Below are positions 28,184-36,772 of a stretch of DNA of 64,000 bases, piece by piece (the first letter of the stretch is position 1; each line of letters begins with the position of its first letter). Position numbers and translations under genes: made by a program. The notes beneath the pieces were generated by a model, which worked only from the letters and a program-made list of their open reading frames with translations, did not search any database and was not told the DNA's origin. Source of the DNA: Ruegeria discodermiae (lineage in GTDB: Bacteria > Pseudomonadota > Alphaproteobacteria > Rhodobacterales > Rhodobacteraceae); NCBI RefSeq assembly GCF_030758345.1, contig NZ_JAVAMO010000001.1, positions 248,001 to 312,000 of the forward strand, written 5' to 3'.

Positions 28184-29500
28184 ATGGCACACTTCTCATT
28201 CTCGCGTAGCGGATTGGCCGCGATGGGCGCAATGCTGCTGCTCGGTGCTTGTCAGGAACCTGATCCGGTCCTTCCGGGCAAGCGCGAAACACTGCGCGGC
28301 GCAGAGGTCGGGCAGGGCGAAATTCTCGCCTCGAAACCGATCCGTCTGCCCGCGCAGAAGACCAACGCCGCCTGGCCGCAAAGTTTCGGCACCCAAGCCT
28401 ACCGCACCGATAACCCCGCCCTGCGGGCAACGCCACAGCGCATCTGGTCCACCCCGATCGGCGCGGGCGACAGCCGTCGCCAGCGCATCACGGCTGATCC
28501 GGTTGTGGGTGGTGGCCTGATCTATACGCTGGACGCCGCTGCGCAGGTGACTGCGGTCTCCCCCAATGGCGGCATCGTCTGGAGCCGTAGTCTGGTTCCC
28601 GCCGGCGAGGGCGACGGGCAGGCCACCGGCGGTGGCATGGCCTACGACAACGGCACGCTCTATGTCTCCTCGGGTTTTGGCCGCCTCAGCGCGCTGGATG
28701 CCAACTCGGGTGCCGTGCGCTGGCAGCAGCGGCTGAACGCCACCGGCAGTGGCACGCCGACCATTCGCGACGGATTGCTCTACCTGGTTGCCGGGGATGA
28801 GACCGGCTGGGCCATCAACACCAAGGATGGGCGCATCGCCTGGCAGGTTCAGGCCACGCCCAGCATCGGCAACGTTCTGGGCGCACCTGCGCCTGCGCTG
28901 ACCTCGGATCTGGTGATCTTTGCCTTTGCCTCGGGCGATATCATCGCCAGCTTCCGCAAAGGCGGGTTGCGGCGGTGGAGCGCGTCGGTCGCCGGTCAGC
29001 GCAAGGGCCGCGCGGTCGCGCGCATTGCCGATATTACCGGCGGGCCGGTTGTGGTCGGAAGCCGTGTCTATATCGGCAACCATTCTGGCCGCACCGTGTC
29101 GCTGGAAACCCAGTTGGGCGAGCGGCAATGGACGGCGGATGAGGGCGCGATCTCGCCGGTCTGGCCTGCGGGCGACAGCATCTTCCAGATCAGTGATCGC
29201 GGTCAGCTCATGCGGCTGAGCACGAGCGATGGCTCGGTCATTTGGGCGCGCGACCTGCCGGGCTTTCTGCGCGACAAGCCGCGCCGCCGGGGCGAAGTGG
29301 TCGCCAATTATGGCCCGATCCTGGCCGGTGGTCGCCTCGTGGTCGCCTCCAATGACGGCTTCCTGCGCTTCTTCCGCCCCGAGGATGGCACGCTCCTGAA
29401 CCAGGTCGAGGTGCCCGGCGGGGCCACCACCGGGCCTGTGGTGGCGGGCGGCACGCTCTATGTCGTCAGCGCCAAAGGTGATCTACACGCTTTCCGTTGA
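28184..29500 (+). CDS. bamB: BamB-like outer-membrane assembly lipoprotein
   Basis: A 438-aa PQQ-type beta-propeller lipoprotein with signal peptide and lipobox LLGAC (Cys near residue 23). Propeller blade repeats recur (SPNGGIVWSRSLV, DANSGAVRWQQRL, NTKDGRIAWQVQ, STSDGSVIWARDL). BamB is the scaffold lipoprotein of the BAM complex in the outer membrane. The order yfgM-bamB-der is the conserved proteobacterial arrangement, which is why I use the symbol; from the propeller alone the call would be less specific. Confidence 0.85.
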   Translation: MAHFSFSRSGLAAMGAMLLLGACQEPDPVLPGKRETLRGAEVGQGEILASKPIRLPAQKTNAAWPQSFGTQAYRTDNPALRATPQRIWSTPIGAGDSRRQRITADPVVGGGLIYTLDAAAQVTAVSPNGGIVWSRSLVPAGEGDGQATGGGMAYDNGTLYVSSGFGRLSALDANSGAVRWQQRLNATGSGTPTIRDGLLYLVAGDETGWAINTKDGRIAWQVQATPSIGNVLGAPAPALTSDLVIFAFASGDIIASFRKGGLRRWSASVAGQRKGRAVARIADITGGPVVVGSRVYIGNHSGRTVSLETQLGERQWTADEGAISPVWPAGDSIFQISDRGQLMRLSTSDGSVIWARDLPGFLRDKPRRRGEVVANYGPILAGGRLVVASNDGFLRFFRPEDGTLLNQVEVPGGATTGPVVAGGTLYVVSAKGDLHAFR

Positions 29501-29548
29501 CGCAAACATGCGCTAAAGGGCGCGTCTGAGTCTTGAAAGTGAAGCCCG

Positions 29549-31000
29549 ATGTCTTTGACCCTCGCCATTGTGGGGCGCCCAAATGTGGGCAAATCCACGC
29601 TATTCAATCGCCTTGTCGGCAAACGGCTGGCGCTGGTTGATGACCAGCCCGGCGTGACCCGCGACCTGCGCGAGGGTGAGGGGCGGCTGGGCGATTTGCG
29701 CTTTACGGTTGTTGATACTGCCGGTCTGGAAGAGGCCACCGATGACAGCCTGCAGGGCCGGATGCGCCGCCTGACCGAGCGTGCGGTGGATATGGCCGAT
29801 GTGTGCCTGTTCATGATAGATGCGCGCGCGGGTGTGACGCCGACGGATGAGGTCTTTGCCGATATCTTGCGCAAGAAATCCGCGCATGTGATCCTTGCGG
29901 CCAACAAGGCCGAAGGGGCGTCCGCCGATGCAGGCGTGATCGAGGCTTACGCACTGGGTCTGGGCGAGCCGGTGCGGTTGAGCGCTGAACATGGCGAGGG
30001 GCTAAACGACCTCTATTCACAGCTGATGCCGGTGGCCGATCGCATGGCAGAAGAGGCCGAGCGGATCGCGCCAGAGACCGATGTCGAACTGAGCGAGGAT
30101 GAGGATGAGGGCGAAGCGCCCGCCATCACCGCCGCAAAACCGTTGCAGGTTGCCGTTGTCGGCCGCCCCAATGCGGGAAAATCCACGCTGATCAACAAGA
30201 TACTGGGCGAAGATCGCCTGCTCACCGGTCCCGAAGCCGGGATCACCCGTGACGCGATTTCCCTGCGCATCGACTGGAAAGGCACGCCGATGCGGGTCTT
30301 TGACACCGCCGGGATGCGCAAGAAAGCCAAGGTGCAGGAGAAGCTCGAAAAGCTGTCGGTCAGCGACGGCTTGCGCGCGGTCAAGTTTGCCGAGGTGGTG
30401 GTTGTTCTGCTGGATGCGGCCATTCCCTTTGAACAACAGGACCTGCGCATCGCCGATCTGGCTGAACGTGAGGGGCGGGCTGTGGTGGTGGCCGTCAACA
30501 AATGGGATGTCGAGGAGCACAAGCAGGAAAAGCTGCGCGATCTGAAGGAGGCCTTCAACCGGCTGCTTCCGCAATTGAAGGGCGCGCCGCTGATCACGGT
30601 CTCGGCCAAGACGGGCCGGGGGCTCGACCGGCTGCACGACGCGATCCTGCGGGCCCATGACGTCTGGAATCGCCGGGTGACCACGGCGGCGCTGAACCGC
30701 TGGCTGACCGCGATGCTGGAACAGCATCCACCGCCAGCGCCCGGCGGGCGACGCATCAAGCTGCGCTACATGACTCAGGCCAAGACCCGCCCGCCGGGCT
30801 TCGTCGTCATGTGCAGCCATCCCGACAAGATGCCCGACAGCTATACGCGCTATCTCGTGAATGGCCTGCGCGAGGATTTCGACATGCCCGGCACACCGAT
30901 CCGGTTGACCATGCGCGGGCAGGGCGACAAAAACCCGTATAAGGGGAAAAAGAAGGCTGGGCCCTCGAAACTGCGTAAACATCTCAAAGGGCGCGCGTAA
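29549..31000 (+). CDS. der: ribosome-associated GTPase Der (EngA)
   Basis: A 483-aa essential GTPase with two consecutive G domains, needed for 50S subunit assembly. Domain 1 has GRPNVGKST near residue 9, DTAGLEE near 56 and NKAEG near 120. Domain 2 has GRPNAGKST near 207, DTAGMRK near 253 and NKWDV near 319. A C-terminal KH-like domain follows ([29 protein letters not shown]). An acidic linker ([13 protein letters not shown]) joins the G domains. Length and motifs are all typical. Confidence 0.96.
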   Translation: MSLTLAIVGRPNVGKSTLFNRLVGKRLALVDDQPGVTRDLREGEGRLGDLRFTVVDTAGLEEATDDSLQGRMRRLTERAVDMADVCLFMIDARAGVTPTDEVFADILRKKSAHVILAANKAEGASADAGVIEAYALGLGEPVRLSAEHGEGLNDLYSQLMPVADRMAEEAERIAPETDVELSEDEDEGEAPAITAAKPLQVAVVGRPNAGKSTLINKILGEDRLLTGPEAGITRDAISLRIDWKGTPMRVFDTAGMRKKAKVQEKLEKLSVSDGLRAVKFAEVVVVLLDAAIPFEQQDLRIADLAEREGRAVVVAVNKWDVEEHKQEKLRDLKEAFNRLLPQLKGAPLITVSAKTGRGLDRLHDAILRAHDVWNRRVTTAALNRWLTAMLEQHPPPAPGGRRIKLRYMTQAKTRPPGFVVMCSHPDKMPDSYTRYLVNGLREDFDMPGTPIRLTMRGQGDKNPYKGKKKAGPSKLRKHLKGRA

Positions 31001-31161
31001 CCGCGCCAATTTGCTGCATTTTTCATCTCGGGGCGTGACAAGCCCTGCGAATGGGCGCTATTCAGGGCGCAAGAGTATCGTTTTGATTGCATCCTGCCAT
31101 CCGGCAATGTGACATCCGCAATTGCAAGGAAAGCCAGACCAAACCCAAGGAGACGGGCGGA

Positions 31162-32148
31162 ATGGATCTAAGGGCTTATACACGCCAATATGCCGTGCAG
31201 GACAACCTGCTGGCATCGCTCAGCTATTTCGGCACGTTTGCGGTGTATTTCGCATCGCTCTTTCTGGCGATCCGCTATGTGGACAACTGGCTGATCATGC
31301 TGCCCGCCGGCGTGGTCTTTGCCTTTGCGGCGGTGCGTCTCTATGTGCTGCAACATGATTGCGGTCACCATTCCCTGTTCGAGACGCGACAGCAGAATGA
31401 ATGGGCGGGCCACGGCCTGTCGCCCTTTACCTTCGCGCCCTTCGAAGTGATGAAGCAGAACCATAACCTGCATCATTCAGGAATCGGCAATCTGGAACAC
31501 CGCGAAACCGGCGAGATCAACACGATGACGGTCCGTGAATGGAACGCGGCGGACTGGAAAACGAGGGCCTTCTACCGGCTCTATCGCAACCCGTTCCTAT
31601 TGGTGCCAGTCGGCGCGGCCTTCACCTATTTCATCCGCTATCGCTGGCCCAAGAACACACTGCGCTTCGGCTGGAAAGGCGTTGTGCTGCACAACCTGTC
31701 GATCGTGCTGATGCTGGGGCTGCTTTATGCCGTGGCGGGGATGACCGGTATCTGGGTCTGGCTGGTCTTTTCGTTCCTCGGCGGCATGCTGGGCGTGTTC
31801 CTTGTCTATCTGCAGCATAATTTCGAGGATACCTATTGGGACCGCCGCCCCGATCTCGACCCGCAAATTGCGGCGCTGCAAGGCTCGTCGGCGCTGGATT
31901 TCGGCTGGTGGTTCGACATGGCGGTCGCTTGCATTACGTTGCACGACATCCACCATTTCAACGCACGCATCCCCTCCTACCGGCTGCGTGCCTGCCACTA
32001 TAACCTGCCGCCCGAATACGCCCCGCGCCGGATCAAGTTCCCCGAGGCGGTGGCGGCGCTGAACCTGAAGCTTTGGGATGAGGACCGCAAACGGTTGGTT
32101 CCCTTCCCGAAACCTGCGCATCACCCGGATGTGCCCCAAGCCAGCTAA
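31162..32148 (+). CDS. membrane fatty acid desaturase
   Basis: A 328-aa di-iron membrane desaturase (FA_desaturase family) introducing a double bond in an acyl lipid. The three histidine boxes are HDCGHHS near residue 72, HNLHH near 108 and HDIHH near 265. Four or more transmembrane helices lie between them. ATG 31162 follows AAGGAGACGGGCGG, so the open region upstream is excluded. It stands alone after der. Positional specificity and lipid substrate cannot be told from sequence. Confidence 0.88.
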   Translation: MDLRAYTRQYAVQDNLLASLSYFGTFAVYFASLFLAIRYVDNWLIMLPAGVVFAFAAVRLYVLQHDCGHHSLFETRQQNEWAGHGLSPFTFAPFEVMKQNHNLHHSGIGNLEHRETGEINTMTVREWNAADWKTRAFYRLYRNPFLLVPVGAAFTYFIRYRWPKNTLRFGWKGVVLHNLSIVLMLGLLYAVAGMTGIWVWLVFSFLGGMLGVFLVYLQHNFEDTYWDRRPDLDPQIAALQGSSALDFGWWFDMAVACITLHDIHHFNARIPSYRLRACHYNLPPEYAPRRIKFPEAVAALNLKLWDEDRKRLVPFPKPAHHPDVPQAS

Positions 32149-32196
32149 GTACATTAGCTGATGCGGTGAGCAGTCCGAGTATCGACCGCAGCCACC

Positions 32197-32215
32197 CGCC
32201 CTCGGGAGGAGGGCG
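32197..32215. terminator. hairpin after the desaturase gene
   Basis: CGCCCTC (32197-32203) pairs with GAGGGCG (32209-32215) around a 5-nt loop. No U tract follows, so termination is weak or factor-assisted. It lies in the 97-bp gap before the Lys/Ala-rich gene. Confidence 0.4.
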
Positions 32216-32245
32216 CGGGGCTCCAATGAATAGAAGGACATTTGA

Positions 32246-33064
32246 ATGAACAAACTTTCTGATCTAAGCGGCATCGGCGTCGCGCTGGAAAAGGCGCTGA
32301 CCGCCATGGGCATCAAGACGATTGCCGATCTGGCCAAGGCGACGCCGGAACAACTGATCGCGCTGCCCCGCGTGGGCAAGGTGCGGGCGCAGGCCATGAT
32401 CGCATCGGCCAAGGCCGCCGCATCTGCCCCGGCAGCGACCCGGACCAAACGTGCCGCGACCGCCAGACCAAGGGCGCGGACGGCTGCGAGAAAGACGGCA
32501 GCACGGCGACCTGCAGCGTCCAAACCTGCGGCGGCAAAGCCCGCTGCGGCGAAGCCGACAGCGACCAGACCGGCCAGGGCAAAAGCCGCGACCGCAACGC
32601 CAACTGTTGCCAAGGCAGCGGCCCCTAAGGCGGTGGCGGCAAAACCTGCCGCGAAAAAGCCTGCCGCAGCGTCGACCCCGTCGAAATCTGCTGAGGCGAA
32701 GGCCAGGGAAAAAGCCAAGGCCGAGGCTGAGGCCGCCAAGAAAGCCAAAGCCGAAGCGGAGGCTGCGAAAAAGGCCAAAGCCGAAGCGGAGGCTGCGAAA
32801 AAAGCCAAAGCCGAAGCGGAGGCTGCGAAAAAAGCCAAGGCCGAAGCGGCCAAGAAGGCCAAAAAGGCCAAGGCGAAGGCCAAGGCCGAAAAGGCCGCCA
32901 AGAAGGCCAAGGCGCTGGAGGTCGAGTTCAAGAAGGCCAAGGAAAAGGCCAAGGCAAAGGCCAAGAAAGAAAAGGCCAAAGACGCCAAGGCAAAGGCCAA
33001 AGCAAAAGAAAAAGCTAAGGACGGCAAGAAAAAAGCCAAGGACAAAAAAAAGGCGAAGAAGTAA
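32246..33064 (+). CDS. helix-hairpin-helix protein with histone-H1-like Lys/Ala tail
   Basis: A 272-aa protein. Residues 1-52 form a helix-hairpin-helix-type DNA-binding unit (DLSGIGVALEKALTAMGIKTIADLAK, then LPRVGKVRAQAMI). The rest is an extremely Lys- and Ala-rich tail with AAKPAAAKPA-type repeats, then KKAKAEAEAA repeats that should form a highly charged helix, ending KKKAKDKKKAKK. Such tails occur in bacterial histone-H1-like and AlgP-like proteins that bind DNA nonspecifically. It may compact or organise DNA or bind RNA. The 30-bp repeats make its length prone to change. Its last codons overlap the serS terminator. Function is inferred only. Confidence 0.8.
   Translation: MNKLSDLSGIGVALEKALTAMGIKTIADLAKATPEQLIALPRVGKVRAQAMIASAKAAASAPAATRTKRAATARPRARTAARKTAARRPAASKPAAAKPAAAKPTATRPARAKAATATPTVAKAAAPKAVAAKPAAKKPAAASTPSKSAEAKAREKAKAEAEAAKKAKAEAEAAKKAKAEAEAAKKAKAEAEAAKKAKAEAAKKAKKAKAKAKAEKAAKKAKALEVEFKKAKEKAKAKAKKEKAKDAKAKAKAKEKAKDGKKKAKDKKKAKK
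32711..32860 (+). repeat. five tandem 30-bp repeats inside the Lys/Ala-rich gene
   Basis: Copies begin at 32711, 32741, 32771, 32801 and 32831. The three middle copies differ by a single base (AAAGCC versus AAGGCC at the start); the first and last are degenerate. Each encodes KAKAEAEAAK with one lysine register. Direct in-frame repeats, so copy number can change without frameshift. Confidence 0.9.
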
Positions 33065-33077
33065 GCCTTCTTCGCCT
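33044..33077 (-). terminator. rho-independent terminator of serS, lying inside the opposing gene's 3' end
   Basis: AGGCGAAGAAG (33051-33061) pairs with CTTCTTCGCCT (33067-33077), an 11-bp perfect stem with a 5-nt loop that holds part of the stop codon of the Lys/Ala-rich gene. Eight A residues at 33044-33051 give an uninterrupted U8 tract on the minus strand, making a textbook terminator for serS. The A run is the AAA AAA AAG lysine codons of the opposite gene. On the plus strand the hairpin has no U tract. Confidence 0.85.
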
Positions 33078-33094
33078 GTCCGGGCTGCGCGCCC

Positions 33095-34387
33095 TTAGCT
33101 CAGCGTGCCATCCAGCCCCAGCGTGGTCTTGCCGCCCAGATAGGGCGCAAGCACATCGGGCAGGGTGACCGTGCCATCCGCGTTCTGGCCGTTTTCCAGT
33201 ACCGCGATCAGGCAGCGACCCACTGCTAGGCCCGAGCCGTTCAGCGTGTGCACAAAGGCGGGTTTGCCGCCACCTTCGGGCCGGAACCGCGCATTCATGC
33301 GCCGGGCCTGAAAGTCGCCGGTGGTCGACACGCTGGAGATCTCGCGATAGGCATCCTGCCCCGGCAGCCAGGCCTCGATGTCGAAGGTGCGGCGCGCGCC
33401 AAAGCCCATGTCGCCGGTGCACAACACCACAGTGCGATAGGGGATACCCAGCGCCTCCAGCAGCCCTTCGGCGCAGCGCAGCATGCGCTTTTGTTCATCG
33501 TCGCTGGCATCCGGGTGGGTGACCGAGACCATTTCGACCTTTTCGAACTGGTGCTGGCGCAACATGCCCGCCGTGTCCTTGCCCGCGCTGCCCGCTTCCG
33601 AGCGGAAACAGACCGTATGCGCGGTCATCCGAATCGGCAGATTGCCCTCATCCAGAATGTCACCGGCCACCGAATAGGTCAGCGTCACTTCGGAGGTCGG
33701 GATCAGCCACCAGCCATTGGTGGTCTGATAGCTGTCCTCGCCGAATTTTGGCAATTTATCAGTGCCATACATCGCCTCATCGCGCACCAGAACCGGTGTC
33801 TGCATCTCGGTCAGGCCGTTCTCGTCCACATGGGTGTCGATCATGAACTGAGCCAAAGCCCGGTGGATACGCGCTACGCCTTTCGACAGGTTCACAAACC
33901 GGCTTCCAGAGGTCTTGGCGGCCGTCTCGAAATCCATCGCCGCCGCAACGGATGCGATTTCGTAATGCTCCTTGGGCGCAAAGTCGAACGTCCGGGGAGT
34001 CCCCCAGCGGGTCACCTCGACATTGTCGTTCTCATCCGCGCCCTCCGGCACATCCTCGGCAGGCATGTTGGCGATCCGGGCCAGCATGTCGGTCAGCCTG
34101 GCGTCCAGTTCCTTGGCCTCGCCCTGCATCGCCGCCACTTCGGCCTTCTTGTCGGCGACCAATGCGCGCAGGCGCTGGAATTCATCCTCATCGCCCCGGC
34201 CCTTGGCCGCGCCAACTTCTTTGGAGGCCTTGTTCTGCTCCGCCTGCGCCGTCTCGGCGGCCAAAATCTTGGCCCGGCGCGCCTCATCAACCGCGAGCAG
34301 TTCCGACGACATCGGCGCATCCCCCCGCCGCGCCAGAGCGGCGTCGAAAGCGGCTGGATTCTCGCGAATAGCGCGGATGTCATGCAT
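33095..34387 (-). CDS. serS: seryl-tRNA synthetase
   Basis: A 430-aa class II aminoacyl-tRNA synthetase charging tRNA-Ser. It has the N-terminal long coiled-coil arm that binds the tRNA (about residues 30-105, rich in Ala, Glu and Lys), and the class II core with motif 2 ([27 protein letters not shown] near 275) and motif 3 ([18 protein letters not shown] near 390). Full length and all motifs are present. ATG 34387 follows AGAAGGACG. A strong intrinsic terminator lies just past the stop. Confidence 0.96.
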   Translation of the reverse strand: MHDIRAIRENPAAFDAALARRGDAPMSSELLAVDEARRAKILAAETAQAEQNKASKEVGAAKGRGDEDEFQRLRALVADKKAEVAAMQGEAKELDARLTDMLARIANMPAEDVPEGADENDNVEVTRWGTPRTFDFAPKEHYEIASVAAAMDFETAAKTSGSRFVNLSKGVARIHRALAQFMIDTHVDENGLTEMQTPVLVRDEAMYGTDKLPKFGEDSYQTTNGWWLIPTSEVTLTYSVAGDILDEGNLPIRMTAHTVCFRSEAGSAGKDTAGMLRQHQFEKVEMVSVTHPDASDDEQKRMLRCAEGLLEALGIPYRTVVLCTGDMGFGARRTFDIEAWLPGQDAYREISSVSTTGDFQARRMNARFRPEGGGKPAFVHTLNGSGLAVGRCLIAVLENGQNADGTVTLPDVLAPYLGGKTTLGLDGTLS

Positions 34388-34565
34388 GGGTCATCGTCCT
34401 TCTGTTTGGCTCCATGTAATTAGCGCCCTTAGACCCAATTCTTTGATGGCTGACAACACCCCGTTTTTCCTGGAGGCTCCGATCCGGCCCGAGCGACCGG
34501 ACAGAGGGGGGCTGAGCGCGCGCCTCGGGGCAAAACGTCCCGTCAGCCGCGATGCCCCGGCGCGG

Positions 34566-36194
34566 TCACCTGTTATCAAGGTCTTGAAGAAAGGACCAAA
34601 TCCTGCTGATCACCACAGACCCGTCACCGACGGCAGACGCAACGCGCTTGACCGATCCGGCGCGCACGTCCCCCACGGCGAAAATTCCCGGGTGTGAGGT
34701 TCCATAGAGCGAGGCAGCGCCGACATCGCGACCGGTTTTTACAAACCCCTTGTCATCAAGCGCGACGCATCCTGAAAGCCAGCTAGTATTCGGAGCCGCA
34801 CCGACCATGACAAAGACTGCGGGGGTCTTGAGCGTCCATTCGGTTCCCTGTTCCGTATCGCGGATCACCACCTCATCCAGATGGTCGTCGCCTGCGCAGG
34901 CAGACATCTGTGAATGTGTGTGAAGCGTAATTGAGGGGTCGTTTTCAAGACGGTTGCGCAGGTAATCCGACATCGAGCTTGCCAGCGACGTTCCCCGGAT
35001 AAGCACATGCACATGTCGTGCGGTACGGCTCAGATACATCGCCGCCTGACCTGCGGAGTTTCCGCCGCCAATGACAACAACCTCGGACTGGCCGCAATAG
35101 CGTGCTTCCAGATCGGTTGCGGCGTAGTAAATGCCGGAGCCTTCAAAATCTTCCAACCGGTCGATATTCAGCTTCCGGTACTGAACGCCCGTCGCAACCA
35201 CGATGGAGCGCGCCATAACCTGCTCTTCATCCTCCAGCGTCACGCAGAACGTACCGTCCGCATCCTCCGACACCGCCTTTGCTCTTCGCGGAACGGCAAA
35301 GCGCGTGCCGAATTTCATCGCCTGGACCTCTCCGCGCCAGCACAGATCGGCGCCCGAAATGCCCGTCGGAAACCCCATGTAGTTTTCGATACGGCTAGAC
35401 GTTCCAGCCTGCCCGCCAATCGCGAGGTCTTCGATGACCAGGGCTTCAAGCCCTTCGGCACCCGCATAGACCGCGGCGGCAATGCCCGCAGGTCCGCCCC
35501 CCACGATGAGCACATCGTAAACGCGATCCTTCGACAATGTGACATCGAGGCCGAAATAGGCAGCCACCTGCCTTGGCGTCGGGTTTTGCAGTGCGATCTC
35601 AGGGCCGAGGATCACGGCCGGATGGGTCGGATCCAGACCGGTTTCATCGGCCAGTTTTGCGGCTTCCGGTGATCCCAATGCAATTTGGCGGGCCGGGATT
35701 CGGTTGCGGTTCGCGAAATCGGCGATTCTGCGGATGTTGCGGTCTGTCTCGCCAGACAGCAGGGTCATTCCTAACAGGTTGTTTTCGATCATGTGGCGGC
35801 GTCGGGCGGCAAAGACCGAAACGATATCATCCCCAAGTTCGGGGATTTTCGACATCAGGTCGAGCATAGCCGGACGCGGAATTCTGAGCAGGCGTACATT
35901 GGTCGCCGCGCAGATATCGACCTGAGCCCGGCCACCATAGAGGAAGTCGATCTCGCCTATGAACTCGCCTTTGCCCATTCTGCCGTAGGAAAAGGGCACG
36001 TTGGTGATCGGGTTTATGACATCGACCAGGCCGTCGGTGATCTGGTAGAAATAATCCTGCGGGCCACCCAGAACAAATATCTTCTGGCCTTGGCTGAACG
36101 TTACCTCTTCTCCGATTTTCTGCATGGCTTGAACATGCTCTGGAGAGAGGCGCTTGCGCGCCAGAGAGGCAATATCTTCAGCAAGGCTTTCCAT
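34566..36194 (-). CDS. cyclic-nucleotide-domain/thioredoxin-reductase-like fusion
   Basis: A 542-aa flavoprotein fusion. Residues about 10-135 form a cyclic nucleotide-binding-type domain (GEFIGEIDFLYGGRAQVD resembles the phosphate-binding cassette). Residues 150-220 form a small linker domain (ARQIALGSPEAAKLA ... NPTPRQVAAYFGL). Residues 225-542 are a thioredoxin-reductase-type module with the FAD site GGGPAGIAAAVYAGAEG, the NADPH site VVIGGGNSAGQAAMYLS, and the C-terminal FAD motif GIFAVGDVRAGSVKR. The redox CxxC expected in GIYYAATDLEA is absent, so it cannot reduce thioredoxin in the classical way. It sits alone between serS and yajC. Electron acceptor and nucleotide ligand are unknown. 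Confidence 0.82.
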   Translation of the reverse strand: MESLAEDIASLARKRLSPEHVQAMQKIGEEVTFSQGQKIFVLGGPQDYFYQITDGLVDVINPITNVPFSYGRMGKGEFIGEIDFLYGGRAQVDICAATNVRLLRIPRPAMLDLMSKIPELGDDIVSVFAARRRHMIENNLLGMTLLSGETDRNIRRIADFANRNRIPARQIALGSPEAAKLADETGLDPTHPAVILGPEIALQNPTPRQVAAYFGLDVTLSKDRVYDVLIVGGGPAGIAAAVYAGAEGLEALVIEDLAIGGQAGTSSRIENYMGFPTGISGADLCWRGEVQAMKFGTRFAVPRRAKAVSEDADGTFCVTLEDEEQVMARSIVVATGVQYRKLNIDRLEDFEGSGIYYAATDLEARYCGQSEVVVIGGGNSAGQAAMYLSRTARHVHVLIRGTSLASSMSDYLRNRLENDPSITLHTHSQMSACAGDDHLDEVVIRDTEQGTEWTLKTPAVFVMVGAAPNTSWLSGCVALDDKGFVKTGRDVGAASLYGTSHPGIFAVGDVRAGSVKRVASAVGDGSVVISRIWSFLQDLDNR

Positions 36195-36454
36195 TTAGCG
36201 CATCCCAAGCAAGGTTTGAGATTGGTTTCAGGCTCGTGCCCGGATGGTGTCGGAACGCAAGGAGACTGGCAAGTGGTCACCTTGTCTGCCCATGCGCGAA
36301 ATAGAGATCGAAAACTCTACCCGCAATCCCTGTCTGGCCGCTCAAAACTTTCCTTCTTACATCCCGTCGCCACGCTTGAACCTTTTTGCGCTAACGCATA
36401 GGTTCTCGCAAAATTTGCGGGGTGTGCCCGCTCTTCTGGACAAAGGAACATCCC
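36195..36454. other. 260-bp intergenic region before yajC
   Basis: It separates the flavoprotein fusion (minus) from yajC (plus), so it must hold two divergent promoters. I see no convincing operator, RNA gene or conserved ORF. An AAAGGAACA ribosome site lies before yajC. Confidence 0.5.
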
Positions 36455-36739
36455 ATGGAAGGTGGCGCAATCGCCCAGTTTCTCCCCCTCATTCTGATCT
36501 TCGCGATCATGTACTTCCTGCTGATCCGTCCGCAGCAGAAGAAGGTCAAGGAACATCAGGCCATGGTCAACGCGCTGCGCCGGGGTGATCAGGTGGTCAC
36601 GCAAGGCGGTCTGATCGGCAAGGTGACCAAGGTCAAGGATGATGGCGAACTTGAGGTCGAGATTGCCGAAGGCGTCAAGGTCCGGGTGGTGCAGGCGACC
36701 ATTTCCCAGGTGCTGAACAAGACCGAACCGGCGAAGTAA
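36455..36739 (+). CDS. yajC: SecYEG accessory protein YajC
   Basis: A 94-aa inner-membrane protein with one N-terminal transmembrane helix (AQFLPLILIFAIMYFLLIRPQQKK, about residues 6-26, ending with the diagnostic RPQQKK) and a cytoplasmic domain (GDQVVTQGGLIGKV near 47). It associates with SecDF and SecYEG. ATG 36455 follows AAAGGAAC. It starts the yajC-secD-secF cluster, 33 bp before secD. Confidence 0.95.
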   Translation: MEGGAIAQFLPLILIFAIMYFLLIRPQQKKVKEHQAMVNALRRGDQVVTQGGLIGKVTKVKDDGELEVEIAEGVKVRVVQATISQVLNKTEPAK

Positions 36740-36772
36740 GAACGTCGGTCAACCCATTAAAAAGGCAGGGTA

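Noticed and set aside
32711-32860. Regular 30-bp repeats considered as a CRISPR array
   Set aside because: The repeats are directly adjoining without spacers and are in frame within a coding gene; no cas genes are near.
31597-33045. 482-codon minus-strand frame with Ala/Phe/Leu repeats
   Set aside because: The repeats are the reverse reading of the Lys/Ala codons of the HhH gene, and the frame also crosses the desaturase. It looks membrane-like only because of that codon bias.
34446-34697. Open frame from an ATG at 34446, between serS and the flavoprotein fusion
   Set aside because: There is no ribosome site, no recognised domain, and the second half is antisense to the flavoprotein gene.
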